Assembly (NCBI RefSeq): GCF_000004075.3
Contig: NC_026657.2
Span: 9,300,001-9,364,000, forward strand
Origin: Cucumis sativus
Taxonomy: Eukaryota > Streptophyta > Magnoliopsida > Cucurbitales > Cucurbitaceae
Direction of reading: 5' to 3'
DNA: 64,000 bases
This document shows, in pieces, positions 1 through 10,082 of this stretch. The notes beneath the pieces are model-generated. The model was given only the letters and a program-made list of their open reading frames with translations, had not been told where the DNA came from and made no database searches. The translations under genes were made by a program, and so were the position numbers. How positions within the stretch are numbered: the first letter of the stretch is position 1; the number at the start of each line of letters is the position of its first letter.

Positions 1-2322
1 TGGTGCTTCACCGACACTTGGAATCCTCTTTTTCTTCGGTCGACCAACTCTTTTGACTACTTTCGGAGGTAAGACAGTCATATGTACATATTCTTCGGTT
101 GTCTTCCATTCCGACTGATTCCCAACTGGGTAGACGGCCTCCGAATATGCTGCCAACAAACATTCATTAGTGTAATAGTTAGCACATAAGCTATAAACAT
201 TTATATTGCGATCCCGTGCAACAGCAATGGCATGTGCGCATGGTAGTTGCTCAGCTTGAAACTCCTTACAAGTGCACTCTTGAGTATGAAGATTTATGAC
301 CTCCTCTTTATCTAAATCTTTAACATGGAATTGGTAACAATCAATTGGGTTGACTTTCATTGTCAAAGCTCGTTCTTGTTTCTTTTGTAGAACTAACTCT
401 GCCCATTTAGTCAATGTAGACGTCACTTTAATGCCTTCTTCTCGACGCTCCCAAAACCAACGTTGTAGCAAAGCTCGAACATGTTCAAGGAATGAAGCAA
501 TAGGCAAATCTCTAGGTTCTTTCAGTATAGAATTCATGGACTCTGCTATATTTGTTGTCATCATATTATATCGTCTTCCTGGACAGTGAAAACGAGACCA
601 ACGTGTTATTCCAACATCGTTTAAATATTTTCCTGAATCATTAGGAAATGCAAGAATACTTCTCCACGCTTCTGAGAACGTTGATTCACGGTATGTTCTA
701 GATGCATTGTAAAACAAAGTAGCTATAGTGTCATTCTTGTATTTATCATTCAAATTTTGAGTCAAGTGTTGGACACAAAGTCCATGGAATGCGGAGGGAA
801 AAACCGATGCAATACACTTAGAAAAACATGTTTTTCGATCTGTCACGAAGCCTAGATTAGGCACCTCTCCTATTGCACCTTTCAATTTCTCTAAGAACCA
901 CTGTATTGAAGCATCTGTTTCTCTGTCCACCACTCCAAAGGCAAGAGGATAAATTTGATTGTTACCATCCAAGCAAACAGCAACTATCAACTGACCCCGA
1001 TATTTGTTCTTAAGGAATGTTCCATCCATGACTATAACCGGTCTAATGCAGTTTAAGAATCCTCGAACACATGGACCAACAGCCATAAAAAGATATTTGA
1101 AGAAACGATTATCTTCAAGTTCCATGTGAAATATTGTACCTACATTTGCAAGTTTGAGAGCTTCACCATATCTAAGCAATAGATTATATGACTCTTCAGG
1201 ACACCCGCGCACTCGTTCATACGCATTTTCTCTAGCGCGCCATGCTTTTTCATAACTCATATTTATGCCATAGTCTTGCCTCATGTCTTCTATGATATCA
1301 CGCGGTTTGTATAGACGACCGACTCCCTTGAACTTTGACTTTATTAATTCTCCAACAACCCAAGATTTTGCTTGCCTATGGTCACGATTCAAAACGTCAA
1401 GAGAACACGAATGAACTTTGACATACTTTTTAATCTTAAATATATTTGAATCCTTCAATCTCATCGCTCGCAGTCTCCAACCACACTTGTTGTCAATGCA
1501 TCTAACAAAGAGAACCTCTTTTGTAGACTTTTTTACTACAAACTGAAAATTTTTTTTCATTGCCAAGACACTTAATCTCATTGACAAATCTTTTTTGGAA
1601 AAAAATATTTGTCCTACATCAAACTCCTCACTTGTAGAGCTTTCTTCGGACCAATCATTCATGTCTGTCTTCAACTTTTGGCTAGAAGAGCTGTAACGAA
1701 CTTTAGATTTTCCTTTGCAATCTTTTGTAGGACCATCTCTATGTTGTGGGATGTCAAATGATTCACTATTCATCTCTACTGGCTCCCATGTAAAAGTCTC
1801 ATCTTTCGAATCATATGACTCATATGATTCCCATATAGCCGAAGTGGTCCCTATCACGTTATCACACAAGCCAACTTCAACTTCACGAACATGGACTTCA
1901 TTCTCATTTAATGTATCCATTACAATTGGAGGATGAGGGTTTAAGTTATGAGCTTGGTTGCTGCCAGATACTGAATTGTAATCTTTGCTTAACACTTTTT
2001 TGCTTTGATTACTTTTAGGCTCAAATGAGACGTATAAAGGGACCTTTAATGGATTTTCACTAAGAAGATAAAACTTCAAATCACGGTCATTGCTTAACTC
2101 AAATGTAGGAGCTTCGTGTTCCACTTTTATCTCATATATGCATCTTATCATTACGTCGAACTTTGAAGGGTCAACTTCTGCAAGGTCATATAATTCTGCC
2201 TGTAAATCTTTATGTGTTATTTCTTTACTGACAACGATGCCTTTTAACATGCCTCCTTCGTATTTTCTTCGCCTCTCATCCCACATACCACCGTAACGCA
2301 CTAACATGGGAATATGTGACAT
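1..2322 (-). CDS. Mutator-like (MULE/MuDR) transposase, truncated by the window edge
   Basis: This is the transposase of a Mutator-like DNA transposon, a nuclear DNA-cutting and joining enzyme. The frame runs open from the ATG at 2322 to base 1 (774 codons, no stop seen), so the C-terminus lies outside the window. Order of parts: an N-terminal MuDR-type region (begins MSHIPMLVRYGG), a long linker, a zinc-binding and DDE core, then a SWIM zinc finger. The catalytic triad is visible: D433 in the motif VIVMDGT, D495 in FVTDRK and E594 in NIAESMNS. The SWIM finger has C683-x-C685-x9-C695-x-H697. The last residues seen are basic (VGRPKKKR), like a nuclear localisation signal or AT-hook. A coding region this long with all key residues suggests a young or still selected copy. 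It could be a domesticated MULE-derived gene instead; the left terminus, needed to decide, is not in the window. Confidence 0.93.
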   Translation of the reverse strand, partial: MSHIPMLVRYGGMWDERRRKYEGGMLKGIVVSKEITHKDLQAELYDLAEVDPSKFDVMIRCIYEIKVEHEAPTFELSNDRDLKFYLLSENPLKVPLYVSFEPKSNQSKKVLSKDYNSVSGSNQAHNLNPHPPIVMDTLNENEVHVREVEVGLCDNVIGTTSAIWESYESYDSKDETFTWEPVEMNSESFDIPQHRDGPTKDCKGKSKVRYSSSSQKLKTDMNDWSEESSTSEEFDVGQIFFSKKDLSMRLSVLAMKKNFQFVVKKSTKEVLFVRCIDNKCGWRLRAMRLKDSNIFKIKKYVKVHSCSLDVLNRDHRQAKSWVVGELIKSKFKGVGRLYKPRDIIEDMRQDYGINMSYEKAWRARENAYERVRGCPEESYNLLLRYGEALKLANVGTIFHMELEDNRFFKYLFMAVGPCVRGFLNCIRPVIVMDGTFLKNKYRGQLIVAVCLDGNNQIYPLAFGVVDRETDASIQWFLEKLKGAIGEVPNLGFVTDRKTCFSKCIASVFPSAFHGLCVQHLTQNLNDKYKNDTIATLFYNASRTYRESTFSEAWRSILAFPNDSGKYLNDVGITRWSRFHCPGRRYNMMTTNIAESMNSILKEPRDLPIASFLEHVRALLQRWFWERREEGIKVTSTLTKWAELVLQKKQERALTMKVNPIDCYQFHVKDLDKEEVINLHTQECTCKEFQAEQLPCAHAIAVARDRNINVYSLCANYYTNECLLAAYSEAVYPVGNQSEWKTTEEYVHMTVLPPKVVKRVGRPKKKRIPSVGEAP

Positions 2323-2921
2323 CCTTAAACCACCTTATACTTTTCAATTGCTGCAAAAAATGATTTGAAGTTAGCATTTGACATATCACATAAACAAAGT
2401 TTATTAAAAAACAGTAGGTAAATACTAAATAAAACGTGCATAGTCACACCCTACATGTTTACGATCTTGACAGCTACAAAATGTTTAGGATATTGCGAGA
2501 TACAAAAAACAATAGCTAAAAGTCACCCTAAATCAATTCATTTCAGATTAAACATTTCAATTTAAGAACCTGCAAGATGTCTGCGAGATGTTTGCGAGAT
2601 GTCTACCAGATGTTTGCGAGATAAAATAATAATAATGATAAATTGCTAACATCATTTGAAACATCTATAAAGCAACCTTAAATCAACCCTAAATCAACTT
2701 GAAACAATAAAAAATAATATTTGATTTATACATTTAAGATGCAAAAATATATATACATATAACACAACACAATTCAGATTCGGATTTAAAAATTAAAACA
2801 AACCACAATGCGTGAGATGTTCGCCGGAGTAGATGATGAACGACACCGGAGTAAAGCGGAAAGTTGACAAACTTTTGAGAGAGGAGAAGAATCGCAAATG
2901 AGTTTTTCTTTTTTCTTTTTC

Positions 2922-3032
2922 CTTTACATAATCTATGAGAAGGAGGAGAAATGCTTCTTTTTTCTTTACGTAATCTATGAGACTGCAAGAGAAGGATTCT
3001 TCTTTTTTTTTCCCTTTACGTAATCTATGAGG
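2922..3032. repeat. Three tandem copies of a 19-bp unit
   Basis: The unit CTTTACGTAATCTATGAGA occurs at 2922-2940 (one change), 2964-2982 and 3014-3032 (one change). The copies are separated by purine- or T-rich spacers, so the period is 42 then 50 bp. A fourth, weaker copy begins near 3072 (CTTCACGTGAATGACATTG). They sit just inside the presumed MULE terminus. Subterminal repeats of this kind are often transposase-binding sites, which is an inference here. Confidence 0.6.
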
Positions 3033-3220
3033 AGAGGAGAAGAAGGCTGCGTTCGCAATTCTGTTTTTTTTCTTCACGTGAATGACATTGAAGAGAGAGA
3101 GAGAGGGGTTGGAAAAGAAGAGAAGAGCAAATGTGAATTAAAATTAAAAGAGGGTATTTTCGTCATTTCACCTCCAATTTATCCTAAATCTCAACTTTTC
3201 TACAATCAATCCTAAAACTC

Positions 3221-3228
3221 TATTTATA
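3221..3228 (-). promoter_or_regulatory. TATA box for the MULE transposase gene
   Basis: TATAAATA on the minus strand, about 0.9 kb before the transposase ATG and just inside the presumed element end. It is a plausible core promoter for the transposase transcript. No transcript evidence is available. Confidence 0.4.
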
Positions 3229-3261
3229 CCCCATTTTTGGCCTATTTTTGTCAATTTCCCC

Positions 3262-6200
3262 ATATGATACCGCAAAATTCTACGTTTTCTTATTTAACCG
3301 TATTAAATATTAAGGTATATAATAAATGGTACTTCTTTAATCCAAAAATAATAAATAGATAGATAATATTATCTTTTTCACCTTTCTAAAATATGTTTGA
3401 AATCAAATCTTTTCAAATGCATTAAAAAAGAGTCATATATGATATATGTAATTATACGTAATGGAGTAGTAAAACTTTTCTAATGGCAAAAACTTCGTTA
3501 CAAAATTTCTTAGACTTCATTAACCCGTAATAGTTTAGAATTAAATGGAAAATTTGTTACTTATTCAGCTGTAGGGAATTGAAGAGGAAATAAAGTAAGA
3601 AACCCATAGGTAAAATTAATACCATTTTACTTTAGAAAAACTAGAGGAGAAAAAAAGTTTGGAGACCCTAATAATAAATAAATTAAAAGAATTATCTATT
3701 GCTTTTTCAACTAATCATCTTTCTTTCCGTTTTTTCTTAACGGTGTTACTCGATCCATTGGTAAATTGGGCCTAAAGATGGGCCCAATGGCGAAACATTG
3801 GTCGAGATGTGACAACATTCCATCTCGTTCTGGGCCCAACAAAGATCCAAGCAAAAAAAAAAAGATACTTATAAGTTTAGCCGATTTAAAATAATTAAAT
3901 ATAGATTAAATATAGAGCAACATTAAAAAAAATAAAAAATATAGCCTAATTTCTCAAATTCTATCCATATAGAAGTTTATTACTATGATTTATCAATGAG
4001 TCTATCAATAATAAATATTGTTTTATTTACAATTTTTTAAAAATGTTTTTATATAACTCATTATTATTTTTAAGATGTGATCAATTATAATGCAAAAAAA
4101 GAAAAAAAAAAACTAAGTTTGTTTATTGAAAAAGTGAAAACCTATTTGACTATCGTTTCCTCCGAAAACTTTTTTGGCTAACTATCCTTTGTTTATACTA
4201 TAAATATATATTTATAAATATTAGTAAACCGCATGCCAATATCAATAAATATCGTTTTATTTTTAAAAATATCATGCGATGTATTATTTGATGAAAAAAT
4301 CATTAAAATAAACTCTGTATTTATATTAATTTTAGCATTTTGAATACAAACTCTAATAAATAATCATTTTATATTTGTTTTCTCATAAACTTTTTAGGTT
4401 TTTATATTTTTGGGAGACGTGCAAGAATTCAAATACTCTTTTTTCTTTTATAGTTTTCAAATTTTTTATTTGTTTTTTAAAATAGATTGGTAGAAAATTG
4501 AAAATGCCAAAAAGAAAATTTATGGATGGAAGTAGGGTAAAAAAACTAAAAACTAAAAACAAAAGACTAAATTGGATCTAAGGACCAAAAAAATCCAAAA
4601 TATATAAAATAAAGTCATGTACCAAAATGTCTTCTAAATTATTGTGTGTCTGTATATATATAACTGATACATGACGTAATGGGTCTACTATATGTGATTT
4701 TTAAGCATACTAAATGCTGAAAATATGCCATAAATTTCTTTACTTTAGGTCAAAATCTAAGGGTGGCCAAACTCATTGTTTGTCTATCAACTTTCACAAT
4801 ATTATGTAATTAAGAGACAAATTAAAATACAATCACAAGTCCAAACATTAGAAGAGGAATAATGATAATCACAATTGCAGATTTTGATATAATCACAATC
4901 AAATATATATATATGACAAAATGTTCAAATGCAACAAAAGCTCAAGTTCCAATAATATACTTTGTTCAAGGTTCTTGATCAGCATATTTTTCTCTTTGCT
5001 TAAGGTATCTTGAGAAAATGAAATAAGAAAAATGGTTGCCCTTTTTTCATGGACTTGGGTAAAATTTTCACTTGTTTCTTTGCTTCATTATATTGAATGT
5101 GCACGTTAGAATTAAAATATATTTACATTGTATGTATCTCTATAACATTATTATTCCTGTTGGTTTGTTGTAAAAAATGTGTATAGCAACTTTTAGTAAA
5201 CTCACGTTCTTAACAAAAAATTATACTTGTAAAAGATAAACTTACGAGTTATAAACCTAATCAAACGTCTTCTATATTGTTGCTTAAATTAGAAATAAGT
5301 TTTATTTATTCGTTAGGTTAAAAAGTGATAGATAGATTCAAATGCATCTTTTAAGACATTATACAAAAATATAATGAAGTAAAAGACATGATTATTTTGA
5401 TATTTGGCATACATATCCAATGCATATCTCCACACTCAACATACACATATTCTTTAGTCGCTAAACAATTATAGATTCATCTTTTTAAAATTATTTCTTT
5501 ATAAACACACATAATGATTATTTTGATATCGCCACATATCCAATACATGTTCTTTTTCTTTGCAAAATTCCATTTGGATTCTTCATCGTAACTAATTTAA
5601 GTGTATTACGATTTTATTTTATTGATATCAATTAAATTTTCACCAACATATCAAAAATTTTGCATATTATAAATCAGTTGAACATAAACCTAATTATTTT
5701 TTAATATAAGCAGCATTGTTGATGAAGAGGTAGAATATTTTATTTAATTTATTAATTTAAATAAATTTTAATATATAACCAAGGTTTCAATATTTCAACC
5801 AACAAATTTATTTGAAAGTTTATATATCTTGTATGTCCATAAAAGTAGTGAAAACTAAAATCTTAGGTAAATAAGTTGAAGAAGGGTTTGTTGAATATGT
5901 AATATGAATAGAGTTGTGGAAAAGATGAATAGAGTTGGATTATATCACTCGCAAGTTTTTTCCCAAGAAATTTGCAGCTGCAACACTAAATTTGATGATG
6001 TTCAAGTTTCAATTCAATGGCCTTTTCACAACATTCATAACTCAAATTAGTAAGACACACCAGAAAATTTCCACTTGTGTACAACATAATTCATAGACAT
6101 GATTGTGTGTGTGGTTGATACCACTTGATTTTTGTGCAACCAAAATTCGACAAAATTGACTCAAGTTCCCAAACCTCTCCCAACCTTTTCAATTTTGCTC

Positions 6201-6799
6201 CCAAACAATTTAGAAATATGAAATAATCCAATTTTCATAAAATCTTCTCTTACAATATTTTAAATACATACTAATTATATATATATCTTTTGAAAAAAGA
6301 AAAAAAAAACTTTAAATATTATATGTAAATTATTTGAGAAATTCCATAATCAGCGAGCCCTATAAATTCTTCTTGATTTTAATTGATTGCTAATTTTGCT
6401 GGTTTACTTTTATCTTTTCACAAAACCTGATAAATTTCCTTTAAAATTTAAACTCATTACCATAAATGTATTGGTGGGTTCGACCAATTTTAACTTTTAT
6501 TCCTTTCCTCTCAAGAAAATTTAGAGTAGTTCTACAAAATATTACTTAAGAATTACGTGGGATTAATGAAACAAGTAAATAATAAATAAATAAATAATTT
6601 AATAATATGTTATGAGAGTAATATGAAATACATTATATTAAAAAAATTTAAATTTCAAATACACTACAGGACATTCTTGTGGAGAGAGAATGAAAAATAA
6701 TAATAAATAATAATGACCATTTAGGTAATTATATATGTTATATTATATATCATTCTTACCATATAGTAAATGAAAAGGCTTTTAATTTAGTTATGTAGT
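3262..6799. other. AT-rich intergenic DNA
   Basis: No coding region was found on either strand. The only notable content is a cluster of TGGGCC motifs at 3767-3838, listed separately, and general A/T runs. The upstream region of no identified gene lies here except the MULE (minus), and the 3' flank of the ALOG gene. Confidence 0.7.
3767..3838. promoter_or_regulatory. Orphan cluster of site II (TGGGCC) motifs
   Basis: TGGGCC occurs at 3767-3772 and as the palindrome TGGGCCCA at 3779-3786 and 3831-3838. An inverted repeat (CGAGATG...CATCTCG, 3803-3827) lies between them. TGGGCY elements bind TCP factors and mark promoters of growth genes in plants. No such gene starts nearby, so this is either a promoter relic or chance. 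Confidence 0.4.
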
Positions 6800-7333
6800 T
6801 TATAACTTCAACTGACTCATTGTAGTTTCACTACAACTGCTAGCACCCGAGCGTGACGGCGGCGGACCCAACGGCCGCTTTCGCTTCTTCTTTTGGTAAC
6901 TAATCCCTCTAGCCTTAGCTTGCAAATCTCGAACCTCACGCAAATAAACACGCACAGGCCGAGCCCCAAAAGGGTTGGTCTCAGCATTCCCACCGTGCTC
7001 CTCGTAAGCAGCCCGAAGGCGGCCCACAAGTGCGTCAAGGCTGCCCCAGGCTTGGCGCAACGGGCAGGTGCATGCACCAGAAGGGCTTGGGTGGCCGAAG
7101 AAAGGGCAGAGATTGGAATGGATCTTGGTCTTTCCAAATTGGTCGAGGTAGCGGAGGAAGTCGACGACGTGGGCGCCGGTGCAGCGAGCCAAGGCTAAGG
7201 GTGGGGTGCGGTTGGTTATGTAATGGCCGAAGGAGGTCCAGTCGCGGCGCTTTTGGTTCTCGTAGCGGCTGAGAGTTGTGGAAGAGGAGGATGGTGTGGG
7301 TTCGATAACAGTGTCGTTTTGAAGTGAATCCAT
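6800..7333 (-). CDS. ALOG-domain (LSH family) nuclear protein
   Basis: This 177-residue, single-exon protein belongs to the ALOG family (Arabidopsis LSH, rice G1), plant nuclear DNA-binding regulators of organ boundaries, meristems and light responses. Residues 1-21 are a Ser/Thr-rich leader. The ALOG domain runs from about 22 ([11 protein letters not shown]) to 147 and includes [20 protein letters not shown] and [14 protein letters not shown]. The zinc-ribbon insert shows H72-x3-C76 and C88-x-C90. A nuclear localisation signal, KKKRKRP, follows at 148-154. The tail is short and Ser-rich. The coding sequence is clearly more GC-rich than its flanks, as expected for an intact gene. The start is the first ATG in frame and gives the usual family length. 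The family has about ten members per genome, and I cannot assign the exact orthologue. Confidence 0.95.
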   Translation of the reverse strand: MDSLQNDTVIEPTPSSSSTTLSRYENQKRRDWTSFGHYITNRTPPLALARCTGAHVVDFLRYLDQFGKTKIHSNLCPFFGHPSPSGACTCPLRQAWGSLDALVGRLRAAYEEHGGNAETNPFGARPVRVYLREVRDLQAKARGISYQKKKRKRPLGPPPSRSGASSCSETTMSQLKL

Positions 7334-10082
7334 AAAAAATGGTAACTAAGATGTTAAATGGAAGGTTTGAGAATGATAAGATTTTATGAAGGAAAAAGAT
7401 TGAATAAGGGGTAATTTGGGGAATTTGATTGATTAGAATAATTTAAAAAATTCTAAAAAACTCTCTTTAATTAAATACTTTATTTTATTATGATTTATAT
7501 TTCCCGAAATATTCCTTCCTCCGGTCGGTGTTTGTTTTCCATTTCAATTACGGTGAAATAAAATTACTTTTACCTTTTGTAAAAAAGTACTTATAAGTTA
7601 TAACATTTGCATTTGTCAAAAAAAAACAAAATATGAAGTTATAATATATAGAATCACTTAGTCCGTTAATGTTTCTAAAGCCACCATCAGACAATCGAAA
7701 TTGATTAGAATGCATTAATGAAAATAGAGACTTGAAATCGTGTAGCGGTAACACTTAGAATACATGACCATATCTATATTTTTATTCTATATTATTTACT
7801 TACTATGACATCGTTTTAGGTCTTAATTTTTATTCAATATTCTTAGCGATATATAGATCAAAAGTAATTTTGAAATGCTTATATGGAAGACAGTCATAAG
7901 ATTTGTGCTTTTTTAAGAAAGAAATGGTAAACATCAAAGGTATTTTATATTTGGACCTTGAAATTATTGTTAACTTCTTATTTTTTAAAAGAATAATATA
8001 GTTACTAATTAGACAGATAAAATATTTTACATTTAATTTTAAACCCTTTTATTTTTATTAAAGAAAAGAATATGTTTATTTTTGTTTGAATCCTACCTCT
8101 TAGAGCTAAAGAATAAAATGATGGTTGATCGTACAATGTGTGTATAGTATGTATGTATATAGTTCAACATTGGAGATTAGAATAATATATATATATACAC
8201 ATATATTAGGTTTTCTGTTTATAGAATAAAATGCTAAAAACTGCAATTCAATACCTTTGGAAAAATATGTTTTAGAAAAAGTGCTTGAATATAAAAATAA
8301 AGGGGAAAAATAACAATGACAACATTTTGTGTCATCATAACCCCTTTCCACCCAATGAATTCTAGCTTTCTCTTCTAACATTTTTATTTTGAAAATGCAA
8401 ATTTTAAAAAAATGCATTTTCAAATGTACTAAAATATTAAAACTATTTAAAAATAGAGTAACCTATTTAAGTTTATATATATATATATTTTGCTATTATG
8501 TTGTATGGTAAGATTTGTATAATATCTGTTTGTTGCCATTTGATAATCCTTATTTTTCATCAATAAAAATAATAAAAACGTCTATCTATTATTTTCTTGT
8601 TTGGGCAAGAAAAAAATAAAGTATACATTTACTGAACTTTTTCTTTTTTAAGGAATTGCTTATTCAAAAGTATAACAAGTTTCCTAGGAATCTCTTTCTC
8701 TAAAAGCAAAGTAATCAAATCTACAATTTTATTTCATAATATATTTTTCTAAAAAAAATTACCCAACTTGGCCTTTAATATAAAAAGCTAAAATAAAGGG
8801 TAATAAGTAAGAAGAAAAAGAGTGGTCGTTGTGCTGCCAACAAAGTACAAAATTGTAAATTCCATGAAATTTTAAACCAATATCTGAATTCAATAAATAT
8901 TAGGGTAAGAGTAATATCTCGTTTTCTTTAATTTATTTGCATTAATACTAATACGAGAGAAAAAAACGTATTGAACTTATATTATTAATCAAATTTAATC
9001 CAAATGATCGACTAGGTTGCCCAAGATAGATCTTGAAAATCATTTCCTCTCCGCTGTGAATTATAGTTGCTTTTTAGCTCTCAGAAACAGGCTTATTGTG
9101 GACAACAATTGCCTTTTACTTTTATAATGCATTTTGAAACTTTAACCAAAATTTAAAAATCTAAAAAAGTAAAGAGCTATTTGAATTACTTTCTTCAAGT
9201 AGCTTTCTACTTTTATTTTTCAAACCATATTTTAGAGCTCTAATTGAGGAATCTGACTACACATTAGCCAAAGTAAAATTATAGATTTGATTCTTTCATA
9301 GTTAAAATCCATCTATATAGTTTCATTAGACAAACGAAAATAATCATATAACCATCCCTATCATAAACACTATATAGGAAGTTTCATCAGTCCATTCAAA
9401 CTAAATTCTAACTTTTGAAGCAATAAGGTCTTCCACTCAATCAAAATTGTAATTTAACAAGAACACAACTTAATACTAGTATATAGGACAAAAGAATCTA
9501 ATTGGAATACATTTTGAGAATTCTTCTTCACAGTGTTCGAAATAAAGCAGAATCATAGTTAAAAGGGAATGCTATTCAGTACTAGCTTATCACTAAATCA
9601 TCTAAGCTAATATTCCAAGGAAACACAATTGATATTTAAGCTTTGTTCTTTAACTCTAAGATTAAACTAACAAATATGCCTGTAGAAGATCAAAATCAAG
9701 ATATGGATAGTGGAAAAATGAAGCACAATACCCCTCTTTCCTCTTTGATTCCTAATCAGTACAAAGCAAAGTAGCAATAATGTCTATCTTCAGTTTAAGC
9801 CTTGAAGAAACAGTTTTTAAATTTGGAGCCCCTAACCTGTCACAATTTACTGATTGGGGCTTCAAGAATATTAATTCTGAATTAGTAAAGAAACAACCTT
9901 CCAAGTATAAGCATGGTTGCCTGATCAAAAACTAGTGATATTGATAAATTGTTTTTAAATTACATTACCACTTTTGTGTCCACACAATCAGATAGCACAT
10001 TGATTTATATATGTTGAAAATTATATCGACAGGATCTGTACATTTAAAGAGTTTACTCACAGTATTATTCACCGTTCTGGAC
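7334..10082. other. Intergenic region between the ALOG gene and the XBAT35-like gene
   Basis: It holds the ALOG promoter side (from 7334) and the 3' untranslated region of the XBAT35-like gene (below 10083). Open frames here, such as the one near 8106-8423, are low-complexity and match nothing I recognise. A short TA run lies near 8478. Nothing else was seen. Confidence 0.65.

Larger units (their letters stand above)
2323..3261 (-). mobile_element. Leader and probable right end of the MULE
   Basis: This stretch lies upstream of the transposase ATG. It holds a purine/pyrimidine-biased leader with short tandem repeats (2922-3032), then a TATAAATA box on the minus strand at 3221-3228. Next to that, the minus strand reads GGGGAAATTGACAAAAAT from 3261 inward, the G-rich start followed by an AT-rich run that is common for plant MULE termini. 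I infer that the element ends near 3261. If so, the following ATATGATAC (3262-3270) would be one copy of a 9-bp target duplication. The partner end is outside the window, so this is unproven. Confidence 0.45.

Noticed and set aside
6817-7272. Open frames overlapping the ALOG gene on both strands
   Set aside because: They are shadows caused by the GC-rich coding sequence; only the 177-codon frame encodes a known domain.
8106-8423. 105-codon minus-strand frame in intergenic DNA
   Set aside because: Low-complexity, Phe/Ile/Tyr-rich translation of AT-rich sequence; no support.
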